Shown piece by piece: positions 49,563-60,118 of a stretch of DNA of 64,000 nucleotides (position 1 is the first letter of the stretch; every line of letters begins with the position of its first letter). The position numbers were made by a program, and so were the translations under genes. The stretch comes from Typhlomys cinereus (Eukaryota; Chordata; Mammalia; Rodentia; Platacanthomyidae), in NCBI GenBank assembly GCA_023101885.1, contig JALPQD010000402.1, positions 513,017 through 577,016 of the forward strand, written 5' to 3'. The notes beneath the pieces are model-generated. The model was not told where the DNA came from. It did not search any database and saw only the letters and a list, made by a program, of their open reading frames with translations.

Positions 49563-49794
49563 ACTGTGGCCATCTAGGAAGAATGTATGTTGGCAAAAGT
49601 AGTTAAGCCCAAAAGTAACTCTTAGAATCCTGCTCTCATGATAACATCAGCACCCCACTTTAGACTGAATGGGCCTAATTCTCTTCATATTTCACAACAT
49701 GGTGGTAGGATCTTTTGGGGATGAGATATTAGAGCTGTTATTTAATTAGCAGCATATATGGAAGTGAGTTTGATAGGAACTTTCTTTTTTTTTC

Positions 49795-49987
49795 TTTTAA
49801 TATTTATTTATTTTGCTTATTTTTTGTGTAATTGGTGGGTATACATACAACTGAGTTCATGTAGTGGTCAGAGTGCGCTTGTAGAGTATGTTTTCTTCTT
49901 CAACCATTTGGTCATTCCGGAGATTGAACAGTGTTCACAGAATTGTTGCCCAAGTGCTGCCACCCATCGAGCCACCTCACTGGCTCC
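49795..49987 (-). repeat. B2-like tRNA-derived SINE
   Basis: On the minus strand it begins GGAGCCAGTGAGGTGGCTCG (complement of 49,968-49,987), a typical SINE head with A box, then a B-box-like 'actgttcaatctcc' (about 49,935-49,920), and ends in an A/T-rich tail at 49,795-49,815. The copy at 21,765 lacks the head because of the breakpoint. Confidence 0.65.
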
Positions 49988-50200
49988 ATCATGCTGACTG
50001 ATAACCTTGCTACATAACAACAATCCAGAATTATGGATATACTGTAAATCCTAATGTAAGAAAAAAATTATTTTCTTTTCATTATATGAGCAATTGCTTC
50101 ATTTTTTCCACAAATAAGGAAAAGCTTAACAGGTAGAAGGAAACATGTAAGTCTAAAGTATCACCAGATTGGAGTTTAAAAGATGATATTTGCATTCCCT

Positions 50201-50570
50201 TTTCACCCCACCCCGCTCCGCTGGTCCGGACGCATGCGCGGTCCAGCCGGGCCTCACCCCGCGCCCTAGGTAAGTCCCTGTTCGTGCCCCGCCCACCAGG
50301 ACCCCAGGTGAGCACACAGGGACCCGGCTCTGACTCCCACCATCCAGCCGGAGCCGCGCGCGGGGGCTGAGGGACGAGGAGGACCTCCCCCTGCGCCCGG
50401 GCCCCGCCCCAGCTGCCCTCGGGCTAAATAGCTCCACGCTAACGCGGCGCCATCCTCCCTTTTCACCCCACCCCGCTCCGCCGGTTGGGACGCGCGCGGT
50501 CCAGCCAGGCCTGACCCCGCGCTCTAGGTAAGTCTCCCTCCCCACCCCATCCGCCCACCAGGACCCCAGG
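50201..50570 (+). promoter_or_regulatory. L1 'C' monomer promoter
   Basis: A 260-bp unit starting 'tttcaccccaccccgctccg' is repeated from 50,461. It is CpG-rich. AGGTAAGT donor-like motifs lie at 50,268-50,275 and 50,526-50,533, one per monomer. Confidence 0.7.
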
Positions 50571-50614
50571 CCAAATAATTCAGTTTAGTGAAATGAGAGA
50601 TCTTAAGAGTTAAA

Positions 50615-51627
50615 ATGACAATGCCAAAGTCAAAGTGCAAATCCTGAGAAGCAACAATCAAGAACAAATTTCCCATGAAGAATAATCCCATAATGTAGAC
50701 TCCAACAAAAACAAACCGAGAAAAACACAAGAAAGCCCACCGGATAAGTCTTCAAAATATGATCATTACCATGTTCAATAGAAAAGAGGAAATCCGGGAG
50801 GAATTACATAATCGAATCAACCTTTGAAGAGGAACACAACAGACATCTGGAGGAGTTGAGAAAAACAGTGCAAGAAACAAAAGTGCCATAGAGCAGTTAA
50901 AACAAACTCAAGCAGAGTTTAAAACTGAGCTAAAAGACAATTATCTCAACCCAGAAGCCACAGAGAGTCTTATCAACAGAATAAGAAGCAGAAAACAGAA
51001 TTCAGACCTTGAAGATAATGGGAGTATAACCAGCTCAATGGAAGAGGTTGTTAAAGCCAAAAAGATACTTGAGAGAAATATCCAAGAGATAGGGGACACC
51101 CTGAAAAGCCTAACAGCGCATTCATGGAATACAGAGCAAGAATCTCAAAATACCACCGGAGAATTTTTCAAACAATCAAGGAAAACTTTCCTCATCTAAA
51201 AAAGAGAGGCCCATCCATATACAAGAGGCATTCCGAACCCCAACAGATACGACCAAAATAGAAGCACGCCACGGCAAATAATAGTTAAAACACTCCACAT
51301 TCAAGAAAAAGAACTGGTGCTGGAGCTTCAAGGGAGAAAAAACAAGTCACTTTTAAAGGTAAACCTATTAAATAACAAAGACTTCTCAGTCGAAAAGTAA
51401 AAGCAAGAAGAGCTTGGAGAGACATACTTCAAGTATGAATGAGCAAAAATGTCACCCAGGCTGATTTACCCGCAAAACTATCGTCATATCGAGGAGAAGA
51501 AAATTTTCCAGCACAAAGACAACTTGAAGGGATACAGTCCACCAAACCAGGCCTTCAAAAAATGCTAGAAATGATACTCAAGCGTGAAGAAAAAAACAGG
51601 CATACCAGGAGAACAGAAGGCAAATAG
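50615..51627 (+). pseudogene. L1 'C' ORF1, heavily frameshifted
   Basis: The start ATG is at 50,615 and the stop TAG at 51,625-51,627. The order matches D ORF1, with a C-terminal piece open at 51,439-51,627. Frequent isolated indels, about 50 bp net loss, make this the noisiest of the monomer-type copies. Confidence 0.7.
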
Positions 51628-51678
51628 ACACCATTAAAACACAAGCAATATACTTATAAAAGCTACTAAACATAATAA

Positions 51679-53280
51679 ATGTCTGGAATAATAGTTTCTC
51701 CATTATAACACTAAATGTTAATGGACTAATTCACCGATCAAGAGACACAGATTACAAACTTGGATTAAAAATCACAATCCTCAATCTGCTGCCTGCAGGA
51801 AACCCATCTCACACAAAAGAAGGCACGCTCTAAAAATAAAAGGCTGGTCAACAATTCACAAGCAAATGAAAGCAGAAAACAGGCAGGGTAGCCATTATGC
51901 TATCAGACAAAGTGACTTCAAACCAAAGAAAATTATAAGAGACACGGATGAGACTACATTTTAGTCACAGGTACAACTCACCAGGAAGACTTCACAATAC
52001 TGAACATATATGCACCCAATACGGCCCCTCCACATTCATTAAGAAAACCCTAACAGCGTCTAAAGCAAGAAATCAACCAAAAACGATAATTCTTGGGGAC
52101 TTCAACACCGCCCTCTCACATGGGATAGATCAACAGGTCAAAAGCTTAACAGAGACACTTTGGAACTTAATCAAACCCTGAAAAAAATGGACCTTACAGA
52201 TTCCTATCGAACTTTCACCCAGCACCAAAGAATACACATTTTTCTCAGCAGCACAGAACTTTCTCCAAAAAGATCACATATTGGGCCACAAAATGAATCT
52301 ACACATATACAAGAAAGTTGAAATTCAAACCTGCCCTATCAGACCACCACGGCCAAAGCTGGACATCCACAACACATCAAACAAGAGAAAATACACTAAC
52401 TCCTGGAAACTTAACACTATGATGCTGAATGAGAACTGGATTCAGGAAGAAATTAAAAAGAAATTCAAGATTTCCTGAAAGTGAATGATAATGAAAATAC
52501 AACTTACCAAAATCTCTGGGACACAATGAAAGCTGTTCTAAAGGTAAGTTCATAGCTCTTAATGCCTACGTCAAAAAAATGAAAACATCAGAAATAAACA
52601 ACTTAACAATGCAGCTTAAAGCTTTAGAGAAACTAGCAATCTGATCCCAAAAGAGTAGAAGGGAGGAGATTAGCAAAATAGGGGAGAAATATCTGAAATC
52701 GAGATTAAGAAACGATAGAAAAAATCAACCAGTCAAAAAGCTGGTTCTTTGAAAACAACAAGATTGATACACCCCTAGCTAAACTAACCAAAGCAAAGAG
52801 AGAGAAAACCAAATAACAAAATTAGAATGAACATGGAGTTATCACTACTGATACCCAAGAAATCCAGAGAATTATAACATCATATTTCAAAAACTATACT
52901 CTGTGAATTTTGACAACACAAAGGGATGGATGAATTTTAAGTAAACAAACTTACCTAATTGAATCAGGAAGTTGTGAATTATTAAATAGTCCTATAACAA
53001 TAAGGATGAAGAAGTAATCTCGATCTCTTCCCACCAAAAAAATGTCCTGGACCAGATGGATTCAGCACAGAGTTCTACCAGACATTTAAGGAGTTAATAC
53101 ACACAATACTCCTTAAACGGTTCCATCAATAGCAAAGGAAGGAACACCCAAATTCCTTCTATGAAGCTAATATCGTTTTAATCCCAAAACCAATAAAGAT
53201 TCACTTAAAAAAAAACAATAGGCCGATCTCCCTGATGAACACAGACACAAAGATTCTCAACAAAGTCTTAGCAAATCGAG
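51679..53280 (+). pseudogene. L1 'C' ORF2, frameshifted and truncated
   Basis: The ATG is at 51,679. Endonuclease blocks ([12 protein letters not shown] near 52,099-52,120) and the start of RT ([12 protein letters not shown] near 53,050-53,090) are recognisable across frame changes. The RT catalytic FADD region and C-terminus are missing because of the 53,280 junction. Confidence 0.7.
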
Positions 53281-53362
53281 TTCAGAAACATTTTATTGAT
53301 TCAATATACACCAGCACATACTACGTACACGTTACTTTAAAGAATATATAGTCATTACCCCT
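53281..53362. other. Upstream flank of L1 'D', shared with L1 'B'
   Basis: Eighty-two bases starting 'ttcagaaacattttattgat' also occur at 23,292-23,370, upstream of L1 'B'. Because this non-L1 flank is shared, B and D are the same insertion represented twice. Confidence 0.85.
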
Positions 53363-53996
53363 TTGCACCCCACCCCGCTCCGCCGGTCAGGACGCGCGCA
53401 CGGTCCAGCCGGGCCTCAACCCTGCGCCCTAGGTGGTAAGTCCCCGCCCTGCACACCGCCCACCAGGACCCCAGGTCGGCCCACAGGGACCCGGCTCAGA
53501 CTCCCACCATCCAGCCGGAGCCGCGCCCGCGGGGCCGAGGGACGAGGAGGACCTCCCCCTGCGCCCGGGCCCCGCCCCAGCTGCCCTCGCGTTAAATAGC
53601 TCCACCCCATCGCCCCATCCCCCCTTTGCACTCCACCCCGCTCTGCCGGTTAGGCCGCGCGCGCGCGGTCCAGCCGGGCCTCAACGCCGCACCTAGGTGG
53701 TAAGTCCCCGCCCCGGGCACCGCCCACCAGGACCCCAGGTCGGCCCACAGGGACCCGGCTCAGACTCCCACCATCCAGCCGGAGCCTCACACGGGGCCGA
53801 GGAACGAGAAGGACCTCCCCCTGTGCCAGGGCCCGGACCCAGCTGCCCTTGGGTTAAATAGCTCCACGCCATCGCCTCCATCCCCCCGTTGCACCCCACC
53901 CCGCTCCGCAGGTCAGGACGCGCGCGTGCGGTCCAGCCGGGCCTCACCCCACGACCTAGGTAAGTCTCCGCCCGCGCCGCCCACCAGGACCTCAGG
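53363..53996 (+). promoter_or_regulatory. L1 'D' tandem 263-bp promoter monomers
   Basis: Unit 1 is 53,363-53,625 and unit 2 is 53,626-53,888, both exactly 263 bp, with a partial third unit from 53,889. Each starts 'ttgca(c/t)(c/t)ccaccccgct', has CpG-dense GC-rich sequence, a TTAAATAG box about 35 bp before its end, and a 'ctaggtggtaagt' motif; the last unit has AGGTAAGT at 53,958-53,965. Tandem 5' monomers are known L1 Pol II promoters in mouse. The sequence of these is not one I recognise. Confidence 0.8.
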
Positions 53997-54041
53997 CCAA
54001 ATAATTCAGTTTAGTGAAACTGAGAGATCTTAAGAGTTAAA

Positions 54042-55104
54042 ATGACAATGCCAAAGTCAAAGTGCAAATCCATGAGAAGCAACAATCAAGAAAACAAATT
54101 TCCCACTGAAGAAATTAATCCCATAATGTTAGACTCCAACAAGAACAAACCCACGGAAAAAGGCCAAGAAAGCCCCACCCAGCATAAAGACTTTCAAAAT
54201 ATGATCATTACCATGTTCAATACTACGAAAGAGGAAATCCGGGAGGAATTACATAATCGAATCAATCTCTTTGAAGAGGAACACAACAGACATCTGGAGG
54301 AGTTGAGAAAAACAGTGCAAGAAACAAAAAGTGGCATAGAGCAGTTAAAACAAACTCAAGCAGAGTTTAAAAACTGAGCTAAAGACAAGTTATCTTCAAC
54401 CCAGAATGCCACAGAGAGTCTTATCAACAGAACTAACGAAGCAGAAAACAGAATTTCAGACCTTGAAGATAAAGTGGGAGTATTAACCAGCTCAATGGAA
54501 GAGGTTGTTAAAGCCAAAAGATACTTGAGAGAAATATCCAAGAGATATGGGACACCCTGAAAAGCCTAACATGCGTATTCATGGAATACCAGAGCAAGAA
54601 TCTCAAAATACCACCCCTGAGGAAATTTTTCAAACGATCATCAAGGAAAACTTTCCTCATCTAAAAAAAGAGAGGCCCATCCATATACAAGAGGCATTCC
54701 GCACCCCAAACGGATACGACCAAAATAGAAGCACGCCACGGCAAATAATAGTTAAAACACTCCACATTCAAGATAAAGAACTGGTGCTGAGAGCTTCAAG
54801 GGAGAAAAAACAAGTCACTTTTAAAGGTAAACCTATTAAAATAACAAAGGACTTCTCAGTCGAAACAGTAAAAGCAAGAAGAGCTTGGAGAGACATACTT
54901 CAAGTATTGAATGAGCAAAAATGTCAACCCAGGCTGATTTACCCTGCAAAACTATCAGTCATGATCGAGGGAGAAATTTTCCAGCACAAAGACAACTTGA
55001 AGGGATACATGTCCACCAAACCAGGCCTTCAAAAAATGCTAGAAATGATACTCAAGCGTGAAGAAAAAAACAGGCATATCCAGGAGAACAGAAGGCAAGT
55101 ATAG
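54042..55104 (+). pseudogene. L1 'D' ORF1, one or two frameshifts
   Basis: This is the ORF1 RNA-binding chaperone, expected at about 353 residues. Residues 1-111 are open (54,042-54,377): a basic N-terminus (MTMPKSKCKSMRSNNQENK) and the start of the coiled coil (EELHNRINLFEEEHNRHLEE). An extra A in 'gtttaaaaactgag' (54,365-54,378) breaks the frame; L1 'B' has one A fewer there. The frame is regained by 54,547 and stays open for 185 codons to the stop at 55,104. That part holds the RRM (NMRIHGIPEQESQN) and the C-terminal domain (LIYPAKLSVMIEGEIFQHKD). A single-base indel at a homopolymer is equally compatible with a sequencing error. Confidence 0.85.
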
Positions 55105-55154
55105 CATCATTAAAAACGAAGCAATATACTTATAAAAGCTACTAAACATAATAA

Positions 55155-58100
55155 ATGTCTGGAATTAACAATAGTTTCTCCATTATAACACTAAATGTTA
55201 ATGGACTTAATTCACCGATCAAGAGACACAGATTACAAACTTGGATTAAAAATCACAATCCATCAATCTGCTGCCTGCAGGAAACCCATCTCACCACAAA
55301 AGATAGGCACGCTCTAAAAATAAAAGGCTGGTCAACAATTCTACAAGCAAATGGAAGCAGAAAACAGGCAGGGGTAGCCATTATGCTATCAGACAAAGTG
55401 GGCTTCAAACCAAAGAAAATTATAAGAGACACGGATGGATACTACATTTTAGTCACAGGTACAATTCACCAGGAAGACTTCACAATACTGAACATATATC
55501 ACCCAATACGGGCCCCTCCACATTCATTAAGAAAACCCTACAGCGTCTAAAGCAAGAAATCAACCCCAAACGATAATTCTTGGGGACTTCAACACCGCCC
55601 TCTCAACATGGGATAGATCAACAGGTCAAAAGCTTAACAGAGACACTTTGGAACTTAATCAAACCCTGAAAGAAATGGACCTTACAGATCTCTATCGAAC
55701 TTTTCACCCACGCACCAAAGAATACACATTTTTCTCAGCAGCACACGGAACTTTCTCCAAATAGATCACATATTGGGCCACAAAATGAATCTACACATAT
55801 ACAAGAAAGTTGAAATTCTAACCTGTGCCCTATCAGACCATCACGGCCTAAAGCTGGACATCCACAACACATCAAACAAGAGAAAATACACTAACTCCTG
55901 GAAACTTAACAATATGATGCTGAATGAGAACTGGATTCAGGAAGAAATTAAAAAGGAAATTCGAGATTTCCTGAAAGTGAATGATAATGAAAATACAACT
56001 TACCAAAATCTCTGGGAGACAATGAAAGCTGTTCTAAGAGGTAAGTTCATAGCTCTTAATGCCTACGTCAAAAAAATGGAAACATCAGAAATAAACAACT
56101 TAACAATGCAGCTTAAAGCTTTAGAGAAACTAGAACAATCTGATCCCAAAAGTAGTAGAAGAGAGGAGATTAGCAAAATATGGGGAGAAATATCTGAAAT
56201 CGAGATTAAGAAAACGATAGAAAAAAATCAACCAGTCAAAAAGCTGGTTCTTTGAAAAAAATCAATAAGATTGATACATCCCTAGCTAAACTAACCAAAA
56301 CCAAGAGAGAGAAAACCCAAATTAACAAAATTAGAAATGAACATGGAGTTATCACTACTGATACCCAAGAAATCCAGAGAATTATAACATCATATTTCAA
56401 AAACTTATACTCTGTGAAGTTTGACAACACAAAAGAGATGGATGAATTTCTAAGTAAACACAACTTACCTAAATTGAATCAGGAAGTTGTGAATTATTTA
56501 AATAGTCCTATAACATATAAGGAAATTGAGGAAGTAATCTCGAATCTTCCCACCAAAAAAATGTCCTGGACCAGATGGATTCAGCACAGAGTTCTACCAG
56601 ACATTTAAGGAGTTAATAACACCAATACTCCTTAAACTGTTCCATCAAATAGCAAAGGAAGGAACACTACCAAATTCCTTCTATGAAGCTAATATCGTTT
56701 TAATCCCAAAACCTAATAAAGATTCACTTAACAAAGAAAACTATAGGCCGATCTCCCTGATGAACACAGACGCAAAATCGCATTCAAAAACATATTAAAA
56801 AGATCATTCACAGGACCAAGTAGGCTTCATCCCCGGCACACAAGGTTGGTTCAACATACGCAAATCAATAAATGTAATTCATTATGTAAACCAGTCCAAA
56901 GTCAAGACCACATGATACTCTCGATAGATGCAGAAAAAGCTTTTGACAAGATCCAACAGCCTTTTATGATCAAAACGCTAGAGACAGTAGTAATGGAAGG
57001 AACCTTTATCAATATAATAAAAGCTATATACAACAAGCCCACAGCAAGGATTATGCTCACTGGGGAACAATTGGAAGCATTCCCACTTTGATCAGGAACT
57101 AGACAAGGCTGTCCACTCTCACTACTTCTATTCAATATTGTACTTGAAGTCTTAGCTGAAGCCATAAGACAAGAAAGGGACATAAGAGGGATTCAAATCG
57201 GCAAGGAACAAGTCAAGCTATCCCTATTTGCAGATGACATGATCTTATACCTGAGTGATCCCAAAAACTCCACCAGGAAGCTCCTGGAACTAATTGAGAA
57301 GTTCTGCAGGGTGGCAGGATACAAAATAAATGTGCAAAAATCAGAGGCCTTCCTATATGCCCAGAATGAAAGAAGTGAAAAAGCCTTGAGAGAAACAATA
57401 CCATTTATTATACCCCTAAAAAAATGAATTACCTTGGTATAAACCTAACTAAGGAGGTAAAAGACCTTTACAATGAAAACTTTAAAACCCTAAAGAAAGA
57501 AATAGCAGAAGACACCAGAAGGTGGAAAGACCTCCCTTGTTCCTGGATTGGCAGAATCAACATCGTAAAAATGACCATCCTACCAAAGGCAATATATAGA
57601 TTCAATGCTATACCAATCAAAATCCCAAAGCAATTCTTCAAAGAAATTGACCAAAAAATCTCAAAGTTCATATGGAGGCACAAAAGACCCAGGATAGCAA
57701 AAACAATCCTGAGTAACAAAAACACAGCTGGAGGTATTACCATACCAAACCTTAGTCTATACTACAAATCCATAGTTGTAAAGACAGCCTGGTACTGGCT
57801 CCAAAATAGACACACAGATCAATGGATAAGGATTGAAGACCCAGATATAAGCCCACAAAGTTACAGCCATTGGTCTTTGACCAAAGGGGCCCAAAGATCC
57901 AATGGAAAAAGAACAGCATCTTCAACAAATGGTGCTGGCCAAACAACTGGATCTCCACATGCAGAAGATTAAAGCTGGACCCGTACTTGTACCATGTACA
58001 AGACTTAATTCCAAATGGATCAAGGACCTTGATATCAGGCCAGAGACTATAAAAACCATAGTTGAGGATAGGGAACTCCCTCGAGCTGTTGGGCTAGGCC

Positions 58101-59068
58101 AACAGTTCCTAAACAGACATCCAATGGCACAATCATCTACCCACTCTCAACAGTTGGGATCTTTTGAAATTAAAGAGCTTCTGTTCAGATAAAGAGATTG
58201 TACGCGAGCTCAAAGGCAACCCACAGAATGGGAGAATCTTCACTAACCACATATTGATAGAGCTCTATTGTCCAGAGTGCACAAAGAACTTAGAAAACTA
58301 AACACCAAGGAAACCAATGGCCCAATTAAAAAATGGGCCCTGGAACTTAAAAGAAACTTTACCAGGGATGAAATTAAAATGTCTAACAAATATCTTAAAA
58401 AATGCTCCACTTCTTTAGCCATCAGGGAAATGCAAATCAAAACTTCCCTGAGATATCAGCTCACCCAGGTCAGGATGGCAAAAATCCACAATACAAACAA
58501 CGACAAATGCTGGAGAGGATGTGGAGAGAGGGGAACTGTCCTACATTGCTGGTGGGAATGCAGGCTCATACAGCCACTCTGGCGAGCCGTCTGGAGATTC
58601 TTAAAGAAATTAAAGATTGAAATGCCATATGACCCTGCTATTCCACTTTTGGGAATAACCCCCCATACAGCAGAGGTTCACCTCGATAGCACAAGCACGA
58701 CCATGTTCATAGCAGCACTGTTTACAATAGTAAAGTCATGGAATCAGCCCAAATGTCCAACAGTTGACGAGTGGATAAGGAAACTGTAGTACATCTATAC
58801 AATGGAGTACTACTCAGCCATCAAAAATGATGAATTACTGGAATTTGCCGGGAAATGGATGTCATTAGAAACAATTATATTAAGTGAAGTATCCCAGACC
58901 CAGAAAATTAAGTGCCCGTATGTACTCCCTAATAGGTGGCTCCTAGTACCAAACCCACCCAGCCCACCTAGAGACAGTAATTGCAAGGATTATGAACAGG
59001 AGGGATGGGGTAGGAGGGCCACACCAGAAACAAGGAGAGAAGGGACCATGTTACAGCAGGGAAAATAG
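55155..59068 (+). pseudogene. L1 'D' ORF2 (endonuclease/reverse transcriptase), few lesions
   Basis: This ORF is 3,914 bp, normal size. Residues 1-115 are open and show the APE endonuclease residues Asn (TLNVNGLN) and Glu (QETHLTTK). A missing G at about 55,499 shifts frame before the GDFNTALS block (about 55,580). [10 protein letters not shown] is at about 55,834-55,863. RT blocks follow: [10 protein letters not shown] (about 56,577-56,607), [10 protein letters not shown] (about 56,926), QGCPLS (about 57,106) and LFADDMI (about 57,223-57,243). RT/thumb is open at 57,424-57,972. The zinc-knuckle-like [18 protein letters not shown] is at about 58,510-58,563. Lesions include a 23-bp deletion near 56,776 and an in-frame TAG at 58,787-58,789, where other copies have TGG, 93 codons before the end. 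Confidence 0.88.
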
Positions 59069-60118
59069 GCTCCACCAAGGACCCAAATAAGTAATGAGAC
59101 GTCTGATTAAGTTCACAGACTTTTGTTCCTGATCATTTACTACTGAGGGGGTGTGATCTCACCAGAAGAGGAGGGCATATAGTCTGGCAGATAAAAAGTA
59201 ACAATTTTGCAAATGGGTGATAGACCCCTCCCTCACTGTGGTTTCTCACTTTTATTACATCTACCTTTGAATGTGCTTTTATCACAAGACTCTAACAGCT
59301 TTTTGTCTCTGGCCAGGGGGTAACATACAATGCCCACCAGGATGGAGTGAAGGGCATTGCAGGAGCAATGGCTCCTAGTACCAAACAGATAAAAAGTAAT
59401 CATTTTGCAAATGGGTGATGGACCCCTCCCTCAGTGAGGTTTCCTACTCTTATTACATCTACCCTTGAATGTGCTATTACAACAAGACTCCAGTTTAACA
59501 GCTTTTTGTCTCTGGCCAGGGGGTGACATACAGTGCCCAGCAGAATGGAGTGAAGGGAATTGCAGGAGCAGCAAAACTGCAAAAGAAAATCAACAAACCA
59601 CAATCCAGAACTTCAGAGACTCTATATCAATCACATAGAACTAGGACAGCCTAATCTCTCCCCATCCTCGAGCTCAGGGACATTTGCGGAAGAGGGGGCG
59701 GTAAGATTGTAAGAGCAAAAGGATGGGAGGAGCAACGATTTGCAAGATTCTCAACAATAGTTGGGGCCAAAGCAATCATAATGGGACTTTGCATGCCCTG
59801 CGCAATGTCCAGCGCACTGTTGCCCTCATAAAGTCTAGCATCTGTTAAGGGCACCGAGACCCCTGGAGGCAAGGGATTGACAGCCATAGTAGTGATCTTA
59901 TGCTTAAGGGGAACAAGAGAAAGGGCTTATGGAAATGCCACTGGGTCCTTATATGTCATCGGAGAGGAGGACCCAGTGGAGAGTTAGGCGTACACAATAA
60001 AGGACTCTCTGGGAATTGGGGGGGAGGCACTGGGGGAAGGGGAGGGGGAGGAGGGGGGAGGGCGGGAACTGGTAAAAAATTTTAAAATGTATAATTAAAA
60101 TTTTAATTAAAAAAAAAT
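59069..60118 (+). other. L1 'D' 3' UTR
   Basis: Non-coding. It contains a 198-bp direct tandem duplication (next entry), the 'tctccccatcctcgagctcag' block at 59,658, a G-rich tract at 60,018-60,066, and an A/T-rich tail with 'aattaaaaaaaaatta'. It lacks the 'gtacctattaagtttgtatgag' segment seen just before the tail in the other L1s (3,964-3,984), so the terminal 20-30 bp differ. Confidence 0.75.
59188..59583 (+). repeat. 198-bp tandem duplication in L1 3' UTR
   Basis: The block 'cagataaaaagtaa' to 'attgcaggagca' occurs at 59,188-59,370 and again at 59,386-59,572, about 90% identical by eye. The two are separated by a 'ggctcctagtaccaaa' fragment that also occurs at 58,939-58,954 near the ORF2 end. 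The minus-strand L1 (13,900-14,130) has a single copy. Confidence 0.8.

Larger units (their letters stand above)
39445..49955. repeat. Duplicated block, copy 2 (indel-rich)
   Basis: It is collinear with 11,150-21,940 and includes the same SINE, L1 insertion with the same TSD, 3' transduction and receptor pseudogene. The TSD-bounded L1 unit is 6,791 bp here versus 7,017 bp in copy 1, a net loss of 226 bp spread as isolated single-base deletions. Quality worsens toward the gap. This is best explained as an unpolished second representation of the same locus or its other haplotype. Confidence 0.9.
50201..53280 (+). mobile_element. L1 'C', monomer type, truncated at its 3' side
   Basis: One full 5' monomer (50,201-50,460) and a partial second (50,461 to about 50,570) are followed by ORF1 and ORF2. 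The element stops at 53,280 inside the RT region ('cttagcaaatcgag') and joins directly to the left flank of L1 'D'. The ORF1-to-ORF2 start distance is 1,064 bp versus 1,113 bp in D, from many single-base losses. The upstream flank (before 50,200) differs from that of B/D, so it may be a distinct insertion of the same young subfamily. Confidence 0.8.
53363..60118 (+). mobile_element. L1 'D', near full-length monomer-type L1
   Basis: It comprises 2.4 promoter monomers (53,363-53,996), ORF1 (54,042-55,104), ORF2 (55,155-59,068), and a 3' UTR with an internal 198-bp tandem duplication, a G-rich tract (60,018-60,066) and an A/T-rich tail to 60,118. It is the best-preserved L1 in the window: ORF2 has long open stretches with few breaks. 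No convincing target-site duplication was found; the flank match 'agaata' is too short. Confidence 0.9.
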
